The notes: generated from the sequence alone by a model not told the origin. A stretch of 64,000 nucleotides of DNA from Pseudogracilibacillus sp. (GCA_026169815.1 JAPFDT010000052.1:46122-110121); one strand, 5' to 3'. Numbered from the stretch's first letter, positions 25,149-34,245 are shown. Translations and numbers: made by a program.

Positions 25149-25883
25149 TCATAAAGAAAATAAATGTCCAAATCCTTGAATTTTACTGCGAATCTTACTT
25201 AAACGAAGTGCATGCCAAAACGTTGCTTGGTTAGATGTAATGACAGGCTTGTTTAAATCTGTTTCTAAAACGTCTATTAAATGTGTTGCCGACAGTCCTG
25301 TACAAGATAAAAATATAGCATCAGCATCAGGCGTGTCCGCGTTTACTGCCATATCATAAATTGCATGAGAATCTAAAGCAGAGATTGTGTAATCATTATC
25401 GATTCCTAGCCCAGTTAAGTTAGAAATTTCAAAGTCATTTTCTACAAAATACCGTTCAGCTAATTCATTCACTTCTTTTGTATATGGTGTCGCAATGGCA
25501 ACTCTTTTTATGTTAGAGACATTTAACGCTTCGACCACTGCTGAAGCCGTTGTCGTACAAGGAATATTAGCAATATTCTCCATACTATTAATTAACTCTT
25601 TGTCATATTCAGAACCATTGACAAAACTCCCACTAGTACAACCAAATGCTAATGCATTTAAAGGAACTTGCGATAATAATTTTGTAGCTTGTAAAACATC
25701 GTCTCGTAAGGATGATAAATCATTAATTGAAAAGCAATCCGGTTCATCAGATAAGGCGACTCTCGTAGTATGTGATGTTACTCCTTGCGGTGCCATGTTG
25801 TTAAATTCAACATCCATGGAGTAAGCTGAAGCAATATAAATTAAACCTATTCTGCCTCTCCATCCATAGGGTAATTCAGTCAT
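25149..25883 (-). CDS. eutA: EutA-like Asp/Glu racemase-superfamily protein of ectoine use
   Basis: 244 residues of the maleate cis-trans isomerase/arylmalonate decarboxylase type. The two catalytic cysteines are visible: Cys82 in LAFGCTSGSFV and Cys194 in IFLSCTGLSAT. EutA of rhizobial ectoine clusters belongs to this family and is thought to act on the hydroxyectoine branch, possibly as a racemase. EutB and EutC, its usual partners, are not in this window. GTGAGGAA precedes the ATG. First gene of the TRAP-doeA run. The assignment rests on family plus context. Confidence 0.78.
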   Translation of the reverse strand: MTELPYGWRGRIGLIYIASAYSMDVEFNNMAPQGVTSHTTRVALSDEPDCFSINDLSSLRDDVLQATKLLSQVPLNALAFGCTSGSFVNGSEYDKELINSMENIANIPCTTTASAVVEALNVSNIKRVAIATPYTKEVNELAERYFVENDFEISNLTGLGIDNDYTISALDSHAIYDMAVNADTPDADAIFLSCTGLSATHLIDVLETDLNKPVITSNQATFWHALRLSKIRSKIQGFGHLFSL

Positions 25884-26194
25884 TTCCTCACTTCCTTTCT
25901 AAAGGATCATTACCGCATGAATCATGTATTAGTAGCGACAATATTATAAATTGGAAATGTAATTTCGATTTTAATAATGTGCAATTGATAGTGCGATGTA
26001 CCGGTTTGTAGAGAGTATCGTATGTACGCCATTGACTCATTACCATATTCAGTCTTATATAAAAGAATATGTATTGGATGACTGAAATAGTAATGCTTAT
26101 TCCAATGGGTTATATTTTGAAGGACGAGATTAGAACACAACAATAATCAGATGACCTACTTTCCGACAAACGTTATGCCCTAATCTCTTTAACT
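25884..26194. other. Gap between doeD and eutA
   Basis: 311 bp without a credible gene. A 73-codon frame at 25922-26143 has no ribosome site and a random-looking composition. A perfect TATAAT (minus strand, 25948-25943) about 60 bp before eutA could be a -10 box, but no good -35 is at the right distance. I see no terminator hairpin after doeD, so read-through into eutA is possible. Confidence 0.4.
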
Positions 26195-27502
26195 TTATAA
26201 AACAGCCGTTATTGCATCATTTACAATCTCCACCATGTCAGTTATTTGCGTTTCATTAATAATAAATGGTGGTGCAAACGCTAATGTATCTTGACCGTCA
26301 TAAACAACAGAACGACAAATTAATCCACGCTTTAAGGCTTCTGCAACAATTTGTGGAGTTATTGGATCTGCTCCTACGTCTCGTTCAAATGATATTGCGC
26401 CTAAAAGTCCAATTCCTCTTACATCGATTATGCGTTCATGCTGTGCTTTTATCGTTTCAAATCCTTGTAACATAAGTGCTCCCATTGCACGAACATTATC
26501 GATTAAATTTTCTTCTTTAATAATTTCCAAATTTTTAAGGGCTACTGCTGCTGCCGTTGGATGACCACTATACGTATATCCATGCCAAAAATTACCTGCT
26601 GTTTTTTCATATAGTTCTTTGTGTAATGTCTCAGATATGACCATTCCACCTAAAGGAGCATAACCACTTGTTACTCCTTTTGCCATTGTAATAATATCTG
26701 GAGTGATGCCAAAGTTCTCCATTCCAAACAATGTCCCGGTACGTCCAAATCCACAAATCACTTCATCAGAGATAAATAATATATCGTGCTTATCACATAA
26801 TTGGCGAACCGCTTCAAAGTAACCTTCAGGAGGTAAATTAACTCCACCAGATCCTTGAACAGGTTCCGAGATAAACGCAGCTATTGTTTCTGCTCCTTCT
26901 TCTGCTATCATCGTCTCCAGTGACTCTATTGAACTATCAACATAGTAAAAGTCTGGTGCAATAGAGGATGTGAAAGTATGAAACTCTTCCAAGCCAGTAG
27001 CACTCGTAGCGCCCATTGCTACTCCATGATATGATTTTTTACGCGATATGATTTTCTTTTTTTCTGGTTTCCCCTTTACTTTCCAGTAATGTCGTACTGT
27101 TTTGAATGCCGTATCATTTGCTTCTGATCCACCCGATGTAAAAAATGTGACATTTAAATCACCAGGTGTCCATTCAGCAATTTCTGCCGCAAGTCTAATG
27201 ACAGGCTCATGACTCCAATTGCTAAATGTAGATGTGAATGCTAACTTACTCATTTGCGCTTTTGCGACTTCACCAATTTCCTCTCTACCATGCCCGATAT
27301 TAACGTTCCAGAGGGATGATAAGCTATCCATTAGTGTACGACCTTCAATGTCTTTTAAATAAATACCGTCACCTTCAGTAAAGATAAATGCCGGCCCATC
27401 CTCTTGTAACTGTTTCATATTGGATGTCGGATGAATAAAATGTTGTTTATCCAAATCCGTTAATTCTTTTTTTAACTGTTCATTCGTCACAATTGAAGTC
27501 AT
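26195..27502 (-). CDS. doeD: Class III aminotransferase DoeD (diaminobutyrate transaminase)
   Basis: 435 residues from the ATG at 27502 (GAGGAGG nine bases away); the longer frame to 27526 is rejected. PLP-dependent: FFTSGGSEANDTA, YHGVAMGA, DEVICGFGRTG with PLP-contact Asp246, and the Schiff-base Lys275 in TMAKGVTSGY. In ectoine breakdown it turns L-2,4-diaminobutyrate into aspartate semialdehyde. It lies after doeC, separated by a 15-bp inverted repeat. Other omega-aminotransferase substrates cannot be excluded from sequence alone. Confidence 0.88.
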   Translation of the reverse strand: MTSIVTNEQLKKELTDLDKQHFIHPTSNMKQLQEDGPAFIFTEGDGIYLKDIEGRTLMDSLSSLWNVNIGHGREEIGEVAKAQMSKLAFTSTFSNWSHEPVIRLAAEIAEWTPGDLNVTFFTSGGSEANDTAFKTVRHYWKVKGKPEKKKIISRKKSYHGVAMGATSATGLEEFHTFTSSIAPDFYYVDSSIESLETMIAEEGAETIAAFISEPVQGSGGVNLPPEGYFEAVRQLCDKHDILFISDEVICGFGRTGTLFGMENFGITPDIITMAKGVTSGYAPLGGMVISETLHKELYEKTAGNFWHGYTYSGHPTAAAVALKNLEIIKEENLIDNVRAMGALMLQGFETIKAQHERIIDVRGIGLLGAISFERDVGADPITPQIVAEALKRGLICRSVVYDGQDTLAFAPPFIINETQITDMVEIVNDAITAVL

Positions 27503-27537
27503 TTTAATAGCCTCCTCGTTATTCAAACTAGATTAAA

Positions 27538-27610
27538 TTTATGTACAATAACGAGGATTTTACACAGACTTTTATGCTACATGTAAGTATAGTTTGTTAT
27601 TGTACATAAA
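27538..27610. promoter_or_regulatory. 15-bp perfect inverted repeat between doeC and doeD
   Basis: TTTATGTACAATAAC (27538-27552) and GTTATTGTACATAAA (27596-27610) are exact reverse complements 43 bp apart, ending 36 bp before the doeD start. There is no T-run after either arm. It may be a paired operator for the local regulator or an mRNA stem controlling doeD. Confidence 0.6.
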
Positions 27611-27693
27611 CTATTTTCGTATTTCAACTGATTTTTGAAATATCTTATAAATTTTTAGAATAATCTTTTTATCAAAAATTGCTCTACCTATTG

Positions 27694-29127
27694 CTATAAC
27701 TTGAATTGAACCATTTTCGGTTCGACCATATTTTGGATAGAGAATTTCACCCCTTCTCTACCAATTCCAGAACCTTTTACTCCTCCAAATGGCATTCCAT
27801 CGATTCGATAATCACTGCTGTCATTTACCAATATTCCACCAACTTCTAACTGCCCAATTGTTGAAAATGCTTGTTGAATATTTTGTGTAAATATTCCTGC
27901 TTGCAAACCATAGTTTACGTGATTAGCATATTCAATTGCTTCGTCTAAAGTTGTAACCTTAAATAAAATTACGACAGGTCCAAATATTTCTTCTTTAGCT
28001 ATTTTTGCATTTGGTGAAACATTTGTTAACACTGTTGGTGCATAAAAGGCCCCATCACGATATCCACCTGTTAATAACTCTGCCCCTTCTTCTAACGCTT
28101 CATTTACCCACTCTTCCACACGAATAGCTTCGCGTTCACTTATTAATGGACCCATATCTGTTCGTTCATCTTTTTTATTACCAGTTTTATATTGCTCGGT
28201 ACGTTGCACAAATTTATTTGTGAATGGTTCATATACATCATCATGAATAAAAATACGTTGCACTCCTAAACAATTTTGTCCAACTGCCCAGAAAGCTCCA
28301 GAAACTGTGCTGTTAACAGCTTCCTCAATCTGCGCATCACGAAGTACAATAACAGGAGAGTTTGATCCTAATTCCATACTAATTTTTTTCAATCCTGCCT
28401 TTTTAGCAATCGCTTCTCCTGTGTCCAATCCACCTGTAAATGAGACGAGACGAACGGCAGGATGAGTTACTAATACATCGCCAATTTCACTCCCTTTCCC
28501 GGTAATGACCGATAATACTTTATTAGGTAATCCTGCATAATCAAATGCTTCAGCTAACAACAAAGCACTTAATGGTGTCATTGTTGCTGGCTTAACGATA
28601 ATTGCATTACCTGAGGCGATCGCTGGCCCTATTTTATGTGCGACTAGGTTGAGGGGATCATTAAATGGCGTAATTGCCGCAATCAACCCAATCGGAAATT
28701 GATAATAATAACCAACACGATTCTCTGAACCTGGCATTTGATCGAATGGAATTGTCTCACCATTTATTCGTCGAGCTTCTTCAGCTGAAATTCGCAATGT
28801 TTCTATACATCGTGTTACTTCTCCACGAGCTTCTTTTATCGTTTTACTCCCTTCACTTGCTATCGTATTAGCGAATAAATCGGCATATTTTTCAACGTAA
28901 TTTGCTGACTTATTTAAAACCGATATCCGTTCGTGTACTGGCATTTTTGCCGCTATAGCAACACCTTCTTCACCCATCTTTATCGTATTCAACATATCTT
29001 CTTTGGAAGCACTAGGAACAGTTGTAATGAGTGAATTATCTTGAGGATCACGAACGTCGATTGTTTCGTCTTTATCGACCCATTTTCCCCCAATATACAT
29101 CTTTTTTCCCTTTGTCGTAATCATCAT
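27694..29127 (-). CDS. doeC: Aldehyde dehydrogenase DoeC (aspartate-semialdehyde to aspartate)
   Basis: 477 residues from the ATG at 29127, with AAGGTG nine bases away. NAD(P)-dependent ALDH: AAITPFNDPLN (cofactor binding), FTGG, catalytic Glu252 in SMELGSNSP and nucleophile Cys286 in AVGQNCLGVQR, EIFGPV, and a PFGGVKGSGIGREG C-terminal motif. In the ectoine route it oxidises aspartate semialdehyde to aspartate. It starts 4 bp after the deacetylase stop and is clearly cotranscribed with it. Confidence 0.88.
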   Translation of the reverse strand: MMITTKGKKMYIGGKWVDKDETIDVRDPQDNSLITTVPSASKEDMLNTIKMGEEGVAIAAKMPVHERISVLNKSANYVEKYADLFANTIASEGSKTIKEARGEVTRCIETLRISAEEARRINGETIPFDQMPGSENRVGYYYQFPIGLIAAITPFNDPLNLVAHKIGPAIASGNAIIVKPATMTPLSALLLAEAFDYAGLPNKVLSVITGKGSEIGDVLVTHPAVRLVSFTGGLDTGEAIAKKAGLKKISMELGSNSPVIVLRDAQIEEAVNSTVSGAFWAVGQNCLGVQRIFIHDDVYEPFTNKFVQRTEQYKTGNKKDERTDMGPLISEREAIRVEEWVNEALEEGAELLTGGYRDGAFYAPTVLTNVSPNAKIAKEEIFGPVVILFKVTTLDEAIEYANHVNYGLQAGIFTQNIQQAFSTIGQLEVGGILVNDSSDYRIDGMPFGGVKGSGIGREGVKFSIQNMVEPKMVQFKL

Positions 29128-29131
29128 ATTA

Positions 29132-30361
29132 TCACGCACCTTCCTGAATTGAACTTCGATTTAATGGTTGCTTAGAGACCTCACTTTTTAAAAAACGATT
29201 CACTGCTGCAACTAATACAGCCGTCCCAATTGGCATACACTGTTCATCAATACCAAATATTGGAGTGTGTAATCCTCTATCCTCTCCATCTTCTAAGGAA
29301 CAACCTAAAAAGAACATTGCTCCAGGGACTTTTTGTGTCATATAACCAAAGTCTTCGCCACCTAAGCCAAATGGTTCCCATTCTATTTTCATATCTGGAT
29401 AAATTTCTTTAATTGATTGTTCAATAATCATATTAACTTCTAAATGATTATTTAATGCTGGTTCTCCTTTTTCTACTACATATTCATAAGTTCCACCAAA
29501 TGTTTCTGCCATTTTAAACACTTGTTCTACTTCATATTCTAAACGTCTTCTCGCTTCTGGTGAGTAAGAGCGAAGCGTTCCTTCTACACATACTTCTGCA
29601 GGTATAACATTGCTTACTGCACCAGCTTCAATTTTCCCAATACTTGCAGCTACTATTTCAAGTGGTGATATTCTGCGACCGACAGAACTATAAAATGCTT
29701 GTAAAATTGTCCCCAACATCCATACAGGATCAATCGCTAAATGTGGATATCCTCCGTGTCCACCCGTTCCACGAATCGTCGCTTTAAATGTATCCACATT
29801 CGCCATACTGTAACCATGATTCATTTGTACAACCCCGACAGGATGCCAAGGACAAACATGTAAGGCAATGACACTATCAACATCATCTAACACTCCATCT
29901 TCAATCATATATGGCGCGCCAGAATAGCCATGTTCATCCATGCTTTCTTCAGCAGGTTGAAAGATAAATTTCACCGTTCCAGTTAACTCCCCTTTTTCAA
30001 ATTGCTCTCCTAGTAACTTTACAACTCCTAATAACATCGCCGTATGTGCATCATGTCCACAGGCGTGCATAACTCCTGGATTTTTGGAAACAAATGCATG
30101 ATCATTTTCTTCTTCGATTGGTAATGCATCCATATCCGCTCTTAATGCTATCGTTGGCCCTGTTCCACTCGTTAAAGTGGCAACTACACCATTACCACCA
30201 ACATGTTTCTCTATATGAATGTTCTTAATCATTTCTAATTGACTCACAACAAAAGCTGCTGTCTGCTTTTCCTCAAAACTAAGTTCAGGATACTGATGAA
30301 TATGTCTTCGCCAGATTTTTAATTGTTCAAATAACGATTCAGCTCCTTTTACAATTTGCAT
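29132..30361 (-). CDS. doeB2: M20 amidohydrolase, N-acetyl-diaminobutyrate deacetylase (DoeB2 type)
   Basis: 409-residue M20 family peptidase/aminoacylase. Metal-site motifs: LRADMDALPIEE, MHACGHDAHTAML (101-104 CGHD), FQPAEES (Glu138/139) and GGEDFGYM. It would remove the acetyl group from N-acetyl-L-2,4-diaminobutyrate produced by DoeA. The better known DoeB/EutE deacetylase belongs to a different (AstE/AspA-like) family, so this is the alternative M20 form. First large gene of the doeB2-doeC-doeD run; its weak ribosome site is overlapped by the end of a 37-codon ORF. Confidence 0.85.
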   Translation of the reverse strand: MQIVKGAESLFEQLKIWRRHIHQYPELSFEEKQTAAFVVSQLEMIKNIHIEKHVGGNGVVATLTSGTGPTIALRADMDALPIEEENDHAFVSKNPGVMHACGHDAHTAMLLGVVKLLGEQFEKGELTGTVKFIFQPAEESMDEHGYSGAPYMIEDGVLDDVDSVIALHVCPWHPVGVVQMNHGYSMANVDTFKATIRGTGGHGGYPHLAIDPVWMLGTILQAFYSSVGRRISPLEIVAASIGKIEAGAVSNVIPAEVCVEGTLRSYSPEARRRLEYEVEQVFKMAETFGGTYEYVVEKGEPALNNHLEVNMIIEQSIKEIYPDMKIEWEPFGLGGEDFGYMTQKVPGAMFFLGCSLEDGEDRGLHTPIFGIDEQCMPIGTAVLVAAVNRFLKSEVSKQPLNRSSIQEGA

Positions 30362-30367
30362 AATACA

Positions 30368-30481
30368 TCACTCACTTTTCTTCTGTACTATTTTATATGC
30401 ATGATAGCCATTTTCTGTTTCTTGCACCTGTAATCGACTGGACTTATTTGTATAATAACTCATTATTGTAAACGCTTTCAT
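30368..30481 (-). CDS. 37-codon ORF immediately upstream of doeB2
   Basis: ATG at 30481 behind TTAAGGAGTG, 37 codons, TGA six bases before the doeB2 start. The product begins MKAFTIMSYYTNKSSRL and ends KIVQKKSE; it is polar and basic, with no signal peptide. I recognise no family. Its start codon overlaps the cre site. As doeB2 has a poor ribosome site of its own, this may be a coupling leader ORF or a small protein. Chance is possible at this length. Confidence 0.5.
   Translation of the reverse strand: MKAFTIMSYYTNKSSRLQVQETENGYHAYKIVQKKSE
30467..30480. promoter_or_regulatory. Consensus cre (CcpA) site upstream of doeB2
   Basis: TGTAAACGCTTTCA fits the catabolite-responsive element consensus TGWAANCGNTNWCA at every defined position. 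It lies about 110 bp downstream of the likely promoter and 106 bp before doeB2, a roadblock position. Ectoine breakdown is therefore likely repressed when preferred sugars are present. Confidence 0.85.
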
Positions 30482-30589
30482 CACACTCCTTAAAAATAAC
30501 AACGTTTTATAAGTGAATGCATTTATTTCTTATATTCACAATCCATTGTTTAGACATTTTTTATGATGAACTTTATTTTCTATACTTTG

Positions 30590-30618
30590 ATTATAATATG
30601 TTTCCTTTAGATGAACAA
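30590..30618 (-). promoter_or_regulatory. Sigma-A-like promoter of the doeB2-doeC-doeD operon
   Basis: On the minus strand TTGTTC (30618-30613) and a perfect TATAAT (30595-30590) are 17 bp apart. Transcription would start about 100 bp ahead of the small ORF and run through the cre site. Confidence 0.55.
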
Positions 30619-30730
30619 TATCAACAATGTAAGAACTTTGATTAACAGTTTTTATACAGTTTGTATGAAGCATTATAACAGTACCTAACATTTAAACGTA
30701 AAGCTTTATTAAAAGGTGTTGTTACTCATT

Positions 30731-30764
30731 AAAAAAACCTCAACACATTACGTGTTAAGGTCCC
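30731..30764 (-). terminator. Terminator of the PucR-type regulator gene
   Basis: On the minus strand a CCTtAACAC/GTGTTgAGG stem with one mismatch is followed by seven T residues. The stop codon of the regulator lies in the stem, which separates it from the doe operon. Confidence 0.8.
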
Positions 30765-32431
30765 TCTTTTGTTTCTTGGTCAAACATACCCGTTAACCAA
30801 ACTTTAATACTTATATTTAATAAAAATACATCATCTGGATTATCAAGTGATACATTTGTTAAACTTTCTATTTTACGTAAACGATAAAGCAATGATTGAC
30901 GATGCATATTAAGTACACGTGCGGCTTGACTAACATTTCCATTTTGATTGTCGTAAGCAATAAATGTATCAATTAAATTCATTTCACGCTTCTTTTCATA
31001 CTCAATTAAAGGAGCAAGTGTTGTTAAAGTAATATCGCGCACTTCCTGATTGCTCGCTAAATATAATAAAAGACGATTCAACTTCGTATCATCAAAACTG
31101 ATTCGTGAGCCAGGTAACTTCTGGCTATGTCCAATATCAAGGGCTGCACGAGCTTTTTGATAACTCTCATAGAATTGCATAACGCCATCATTGCTTATCC
31201 CTAATCCCCATGAAAATACAACACCAGGAATAAGTGTGTTTAAACGTTTCTCTAATAAATCTAAAAAATGATGAACTGTACTACTATATTCCTCTTGCTC
31301 ACATTGTAAATAAATAATAATTTTATCGTCATCAAATGTAAAAGCAAACTGTTTATCTACAACAGATGCGGCATACCTTACTTCTTCTTCGATATAGTAA
31401 ATGACATTTTTAAAGCCAAAAGATTGATCATGATGTTGTTCTTTATAAAAAGAATCAAAATCAACCGAATATCCAACAATACACATATAAGGCATTTCAA
31501 GCTGGTAACCTAAAAGTTTCCCACGCGAACGAATACTTTCATCCACATCTTTTTGTGGTGTTTTTGCTAAACCCCAGATAAATTCATTACGTAAGCGAAT
31601 TTCCGTTTTTACAATCGCATCTTCACGAGAAATCCAAAGAGCTGTTGCGGCAGATAAACTATCTAACACTTGCAACACGTTAGCCGTTAATTTATCTTGA
31701 TTGTGTAAGATGACGAGAAAATAGCCTTGGGCAACATGAATCGTTCCAGAAGTTATTTCTTTATGTAACATGTAACCTTTTTCACATAACACACTCTTAA
31801 TATGGCGAAATGCTAAGTCGTCTTCAATGACTTCTGCATCATGTTGTGTACTCTCCCAAATGTCGATAACTTCTTGTGGATTATCTACAGTTGCGTTCAT
31901 TCTCCCACTTTTATCCACAAATACAATCGAACTGTCTAATTCTTGTTCGACATATGCAATCATTTCAATTATATCTTTTCCTTGAATAACTAGATCGATT
32001 AAAAATTTTTGTATTTCACGAGCTCGTTCAATAAACCCTTGTTGTCGATAATTAATTTCATTCATCACTTCTCGTTGTAAATCCATAAATCTAAGTTCCC
32101 AAGGTAGTTCAATAATGACAAATTCATGTTGTTCAGCAAAATCAATAATTTCAGGCGGAATATCAAAAATATACCTACCAATTGCAATTCCTAAAGCAGA
32201 TGCACCTGATTCATACACGTCCTTAGTAAATTCATACAAAAGCGCAGGATCACTTTCATAACTTAATCCTGTCGTTAAAACAAATTCATACTTTCTTACA
32301 AAGTTCTCCACAGGCCCCTCTATCGCTGACATCCATTCAACATGCCGCTGATCTAAAATATCAATACCTGCCCTTACTTTAGCAGTGTTAAATATCGGTA
32401 AGTTAACAATTCCCTGTACTGTGATTGGCAT
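30755..32431 (-). CDS. PucR-family transcription regulator of the ectoine cluster
   Basis: 558 residues. N-terminal PucR-type sensory domain (about 1-125, beginning MPITVQGIVNLPIFNTAKVRAG), a central GGDEF-like/CdaR-type region (about 290-420) and a C-terminal helix-turn-helix (about 500-555: NVSQAARVLNMHRQSLLYRLRKIE). Such regulators activate nearby catabolic genes on binding a nitrogen compound. Here it lies directly upstream of the doe operon, in place of the MocR-type EnuR regulator that is common in proteobacterial clusters. The ligand, perhaps a DoeA product, is inferred. Confidence 0.88.
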   Translation of the reverse strand: MPITVQGIVNLPIFNTAKVRAGIDILDQRHVEWMSAIEGPVENFVRKYEFVLTTGLSYESDPALLYEFTKDVYESGASALGIAIGRYIFDIPPEIIDFAEQHEFVIIELPWELRFMDLQREVMNEINYRQQGFIERAREIQKFLIDLVIQGKDIIEMIAYVEQELDSSIVFVDKSGRMNATVDNPQEVIDIWESTQHDAEVIEDDLAFRHIKSVLCEKGYMLHKEITSGTIHVAQGYFLVILHNQDKLTANVLQVLDSLSAATALWISREDAIVKTEIRLRNEFIWGLAKTPQKDVDESIRSRGKLLGYQLEMPYMCIVGYSVDFDSFYKEQHHDQSFGFKNVIYYIEEEVRYAASVVDKQFAFTFDDDKIIIYLQCEQEEYSSTVHHFLDLLEKRLNTLIPGVVFSWGLGISNDGVMQFYESYQKARAALDIGHSQKLPGSRISFDDTKLNRLLLYLASNQEVRDITLTTLAPLIEYEKKREMNLIDTFIAYDNQNGNVSQAARVLNMHRQSLLYRLRKIESLTNVSLDNPDDVFLLNISIKVWLTGMFDQETKEGP

Positions 32432-32491
32432 GTACTCACCTCCATGTCCTTTTGTTAAACATGAATAGAATAATACTCATTTTATAAAAAA

Positions 32492-32535
32492 GCCTATATA
32501 AATATGATGTAAATTAGCACATAATTTATATAGGC
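32492..32535 (-). terminator. aspA terminator
   Basis: GCCTATATAAAT (32492-32503) and ATTTATATAGGC (32524-32535) form a 12-bp perfect stem; on the minus strand a run of T residues follows. It lies 10 bp past the aspA stop. Confidence 0.85.
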
Positions 32536-32544
32536 CTTCTTTTA

Positions 32545-33948
32545 TTATTTTCCGGCTATTCCCGGTTTCGTTAATTCAATTGGATCCAATATCCTATCTA
32601 TCTTTTCCTCAGTTAATATATTGTCTCTTAATACTAGTTCACGGATTGATGCACCTGTTTCAAGAGCCTCTTTCGCTATCCCTGTTGCTGCTTGATAACC
32701 AATATGAGGATTTAGTGCAGTAATAATTCCTAAACTTTTGTCTACGTAATTTTGACATATTTCAATATTTGCTTCTATTCCTTCGATACAGAACTCCCCA
32801 AACACTTCTAATACTTGATTCATAATATGCAATGATTGATGTAAATTATATACTAAAACAGGTTCCATCACATTTAATTCAAATTGTCCTGCTTCCGAAG
32901 CTAAAGATACTGTTAAATCATTTCCTGCTACTTGAAATGCTACTTGGTTAACAACTTCACAAATAACTGGATTAATTTTACCTGGCATGATAGAAGATCC
33001 TGGTTGACGAGCTGGTAAAGTCAATTCAGCAAAACCTGTACGTGGTCCTGATGACATTAAGCGTAAATCATTCGCCACTTTTGACATGTTCAGCATACAG
33101 ATTTTTAAAGCAGAGGATACTTCTGTATAACCATCTGTGTTTTGTGTAGCATCTACAAGGTCTTCTGCATTTCGATAAGGGATATTTGTTAAATCTGCTA
33201 AAATCTCTACAGCGCGCTTCATATATTCTGGATCAGCATTTAACCCTGTACCAACTGCTGTTGCACCTAGATTGACTTCTAAAAGGCTTTCTGATGATTG
33301 TTTTAAACGTTTAATATCTCTAGAAAGCACACGTCCATAAGCAGTAAACTCTTGCCCTAAGCGAATTGGCACAGCATCTTGCAAATGCGTTCGTCCCATC
33401 TTAATGACATCATTAAATTCTGTTCCTTTTGTTTCAAATGTGTCAGCTAATTTTTGCATCGTCTTTTCTAACTTCGCGATTAATCGATGAGTCGAAATAT
33501 GAATGGCCGTTGGAAAGGCATCATTTGTTGATTGAGCCATATTTACATGAGTATTTGGATGAATCACATCGTAATCGCCTTTTTCTTTGCCTAATATTTC
33601 TAAAGCGCGATTAGCAATGACTTCGTTCGCATTCATATTAGTCGACGTACCTGCTCCACCTTGAATTGGATCAACGATAAATTCATCATGAAGTTTTCCT
33701 TCAATAATCTCATCTGCTGCTGCAACGATAGCATTACCAATCGTGTCGTCTAAACTACCGATTTCCATATTCGCTAATGCTGCTGCTTTTTTTACATAAG
33801 CAATAGCTATAATTAGTTCAGAATCTACTGTATAGCCTGTAATATTAAAGTTTTCCCCTGCTCGAATAGATTGAATCCCGTAGTAAGCTGATGCAGGGAC
33901 TTGTTTTTCTCCTATTAAATCTTCTTCAACACGATATTGGTTAACCAT
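32545..33948 (-). CDS. aspA: Aspartate ammonia-lyase
   Basis: 467 residues, fumarase/aspartase superfamily. It splits L-aspartate into fumarate and ammonia. Signature GSSIMPGKINPV at 317-328; other family stretches are GGAGTSTNMNANEV, MAQSTNDAFPT and KMGRTHLQDAVP. AAAAGGAG precedes the ATG. It lies just upstream of the regulator and the doe genes on the same strand and uses their end product, so it would complete conversion of ectoine carbon to a TCA intermediate. Fumarase lacks the aspartase-type residues seen here, but sequence alone does not fully prove the substrate. Confidence 0.93.
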   Translation of the reverse strand: MVNQYRVEEDLIGEKQVPASAYYGIQSIRAGENFNITGYTVDSELIIAIAYVKKAAALANMEIGSLDDTIGNAIVAAADEIIEGKLHDEFIVDPIQGGAGTSTNMNANEVIANRALEILGKEKGDYDVIHPNTHVNMAQSTNDAFPTAIHISTHRLIAKLEKTMQKLADTFETKGTEFNDVIKMGRTHLQDAVPIRLGQEFTAYGRVLSRDIKRLKQSSESLLEVNLGATAVGTGLNADPEYMKRAVEILADLTNIPYRNAEDLVDATQNTDGYTEVSSALKICMLNMSKVANDLRLMSSGPRTGFAELTLPARQPGSSIMPGKINPVICEVVNQVAFQVAGNDLTVSLASEAGQFELNVMEPVLVYNLHQSLHIMNQVLEVFGEFCIEGIEANIEICQNYVDKSLGIITALNPHIGYQAATGIAKEALETGASIRELVLRDNILTEEKIDRILDPIELTKPGIAGK

Positions 33949-34190
33949 CTTTTTAAAAACTCCTTTTGTTTTTTAGAATCCTCACGACAAAGCGAGATAA
34001 TAATATACTATGTAAAAATTATTAAACATATTTTAATAAAATAACGCAATAATTATATTAAGCAACGCTTTTTACATTCGGCGCATTATTTTGATAATTC
34101 TTTAGATTATTGTACCATTTTTTTCACGTCTTGTGCATTATTATTTTTTGTTTTAGTTAATTTTTGTGTAACTGAAATCATTTTCACAAC

Positions 34191-34236
34191 TTGAGTCAAT
34201 ATCAATTATCTTAGTGAAATTTTGATATTGACTCAA
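34191..34236 (-). terminator. 15-bp perfect hairpin downstream of terC
   Basis: TTGAGTCAATATCAA (34191-34205) and TTGATATTGACTCAA (34222-34236) pair exactly, starting 9 bp past the terC stop. The following T content on the minus strand is poor (GTTGTGAAAAT), so it may be a terminator, an mRNA 3' end protector or an operator for the aspA side. Confidence 0.55.
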
Positions 34237-34245
34237 AGATATAGT

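Noticed and set aside
25922..26143. 73-codon minus-strand frame between doeD and eutA
   Set aside because: No ribosome site, no domain, random-looking composition.
34066..34082. Possible cre site upstream of aspA (AAGCGTTGCTT)
   Set aside because: Too many mismatches to the CcpA consensus at the outer positions.
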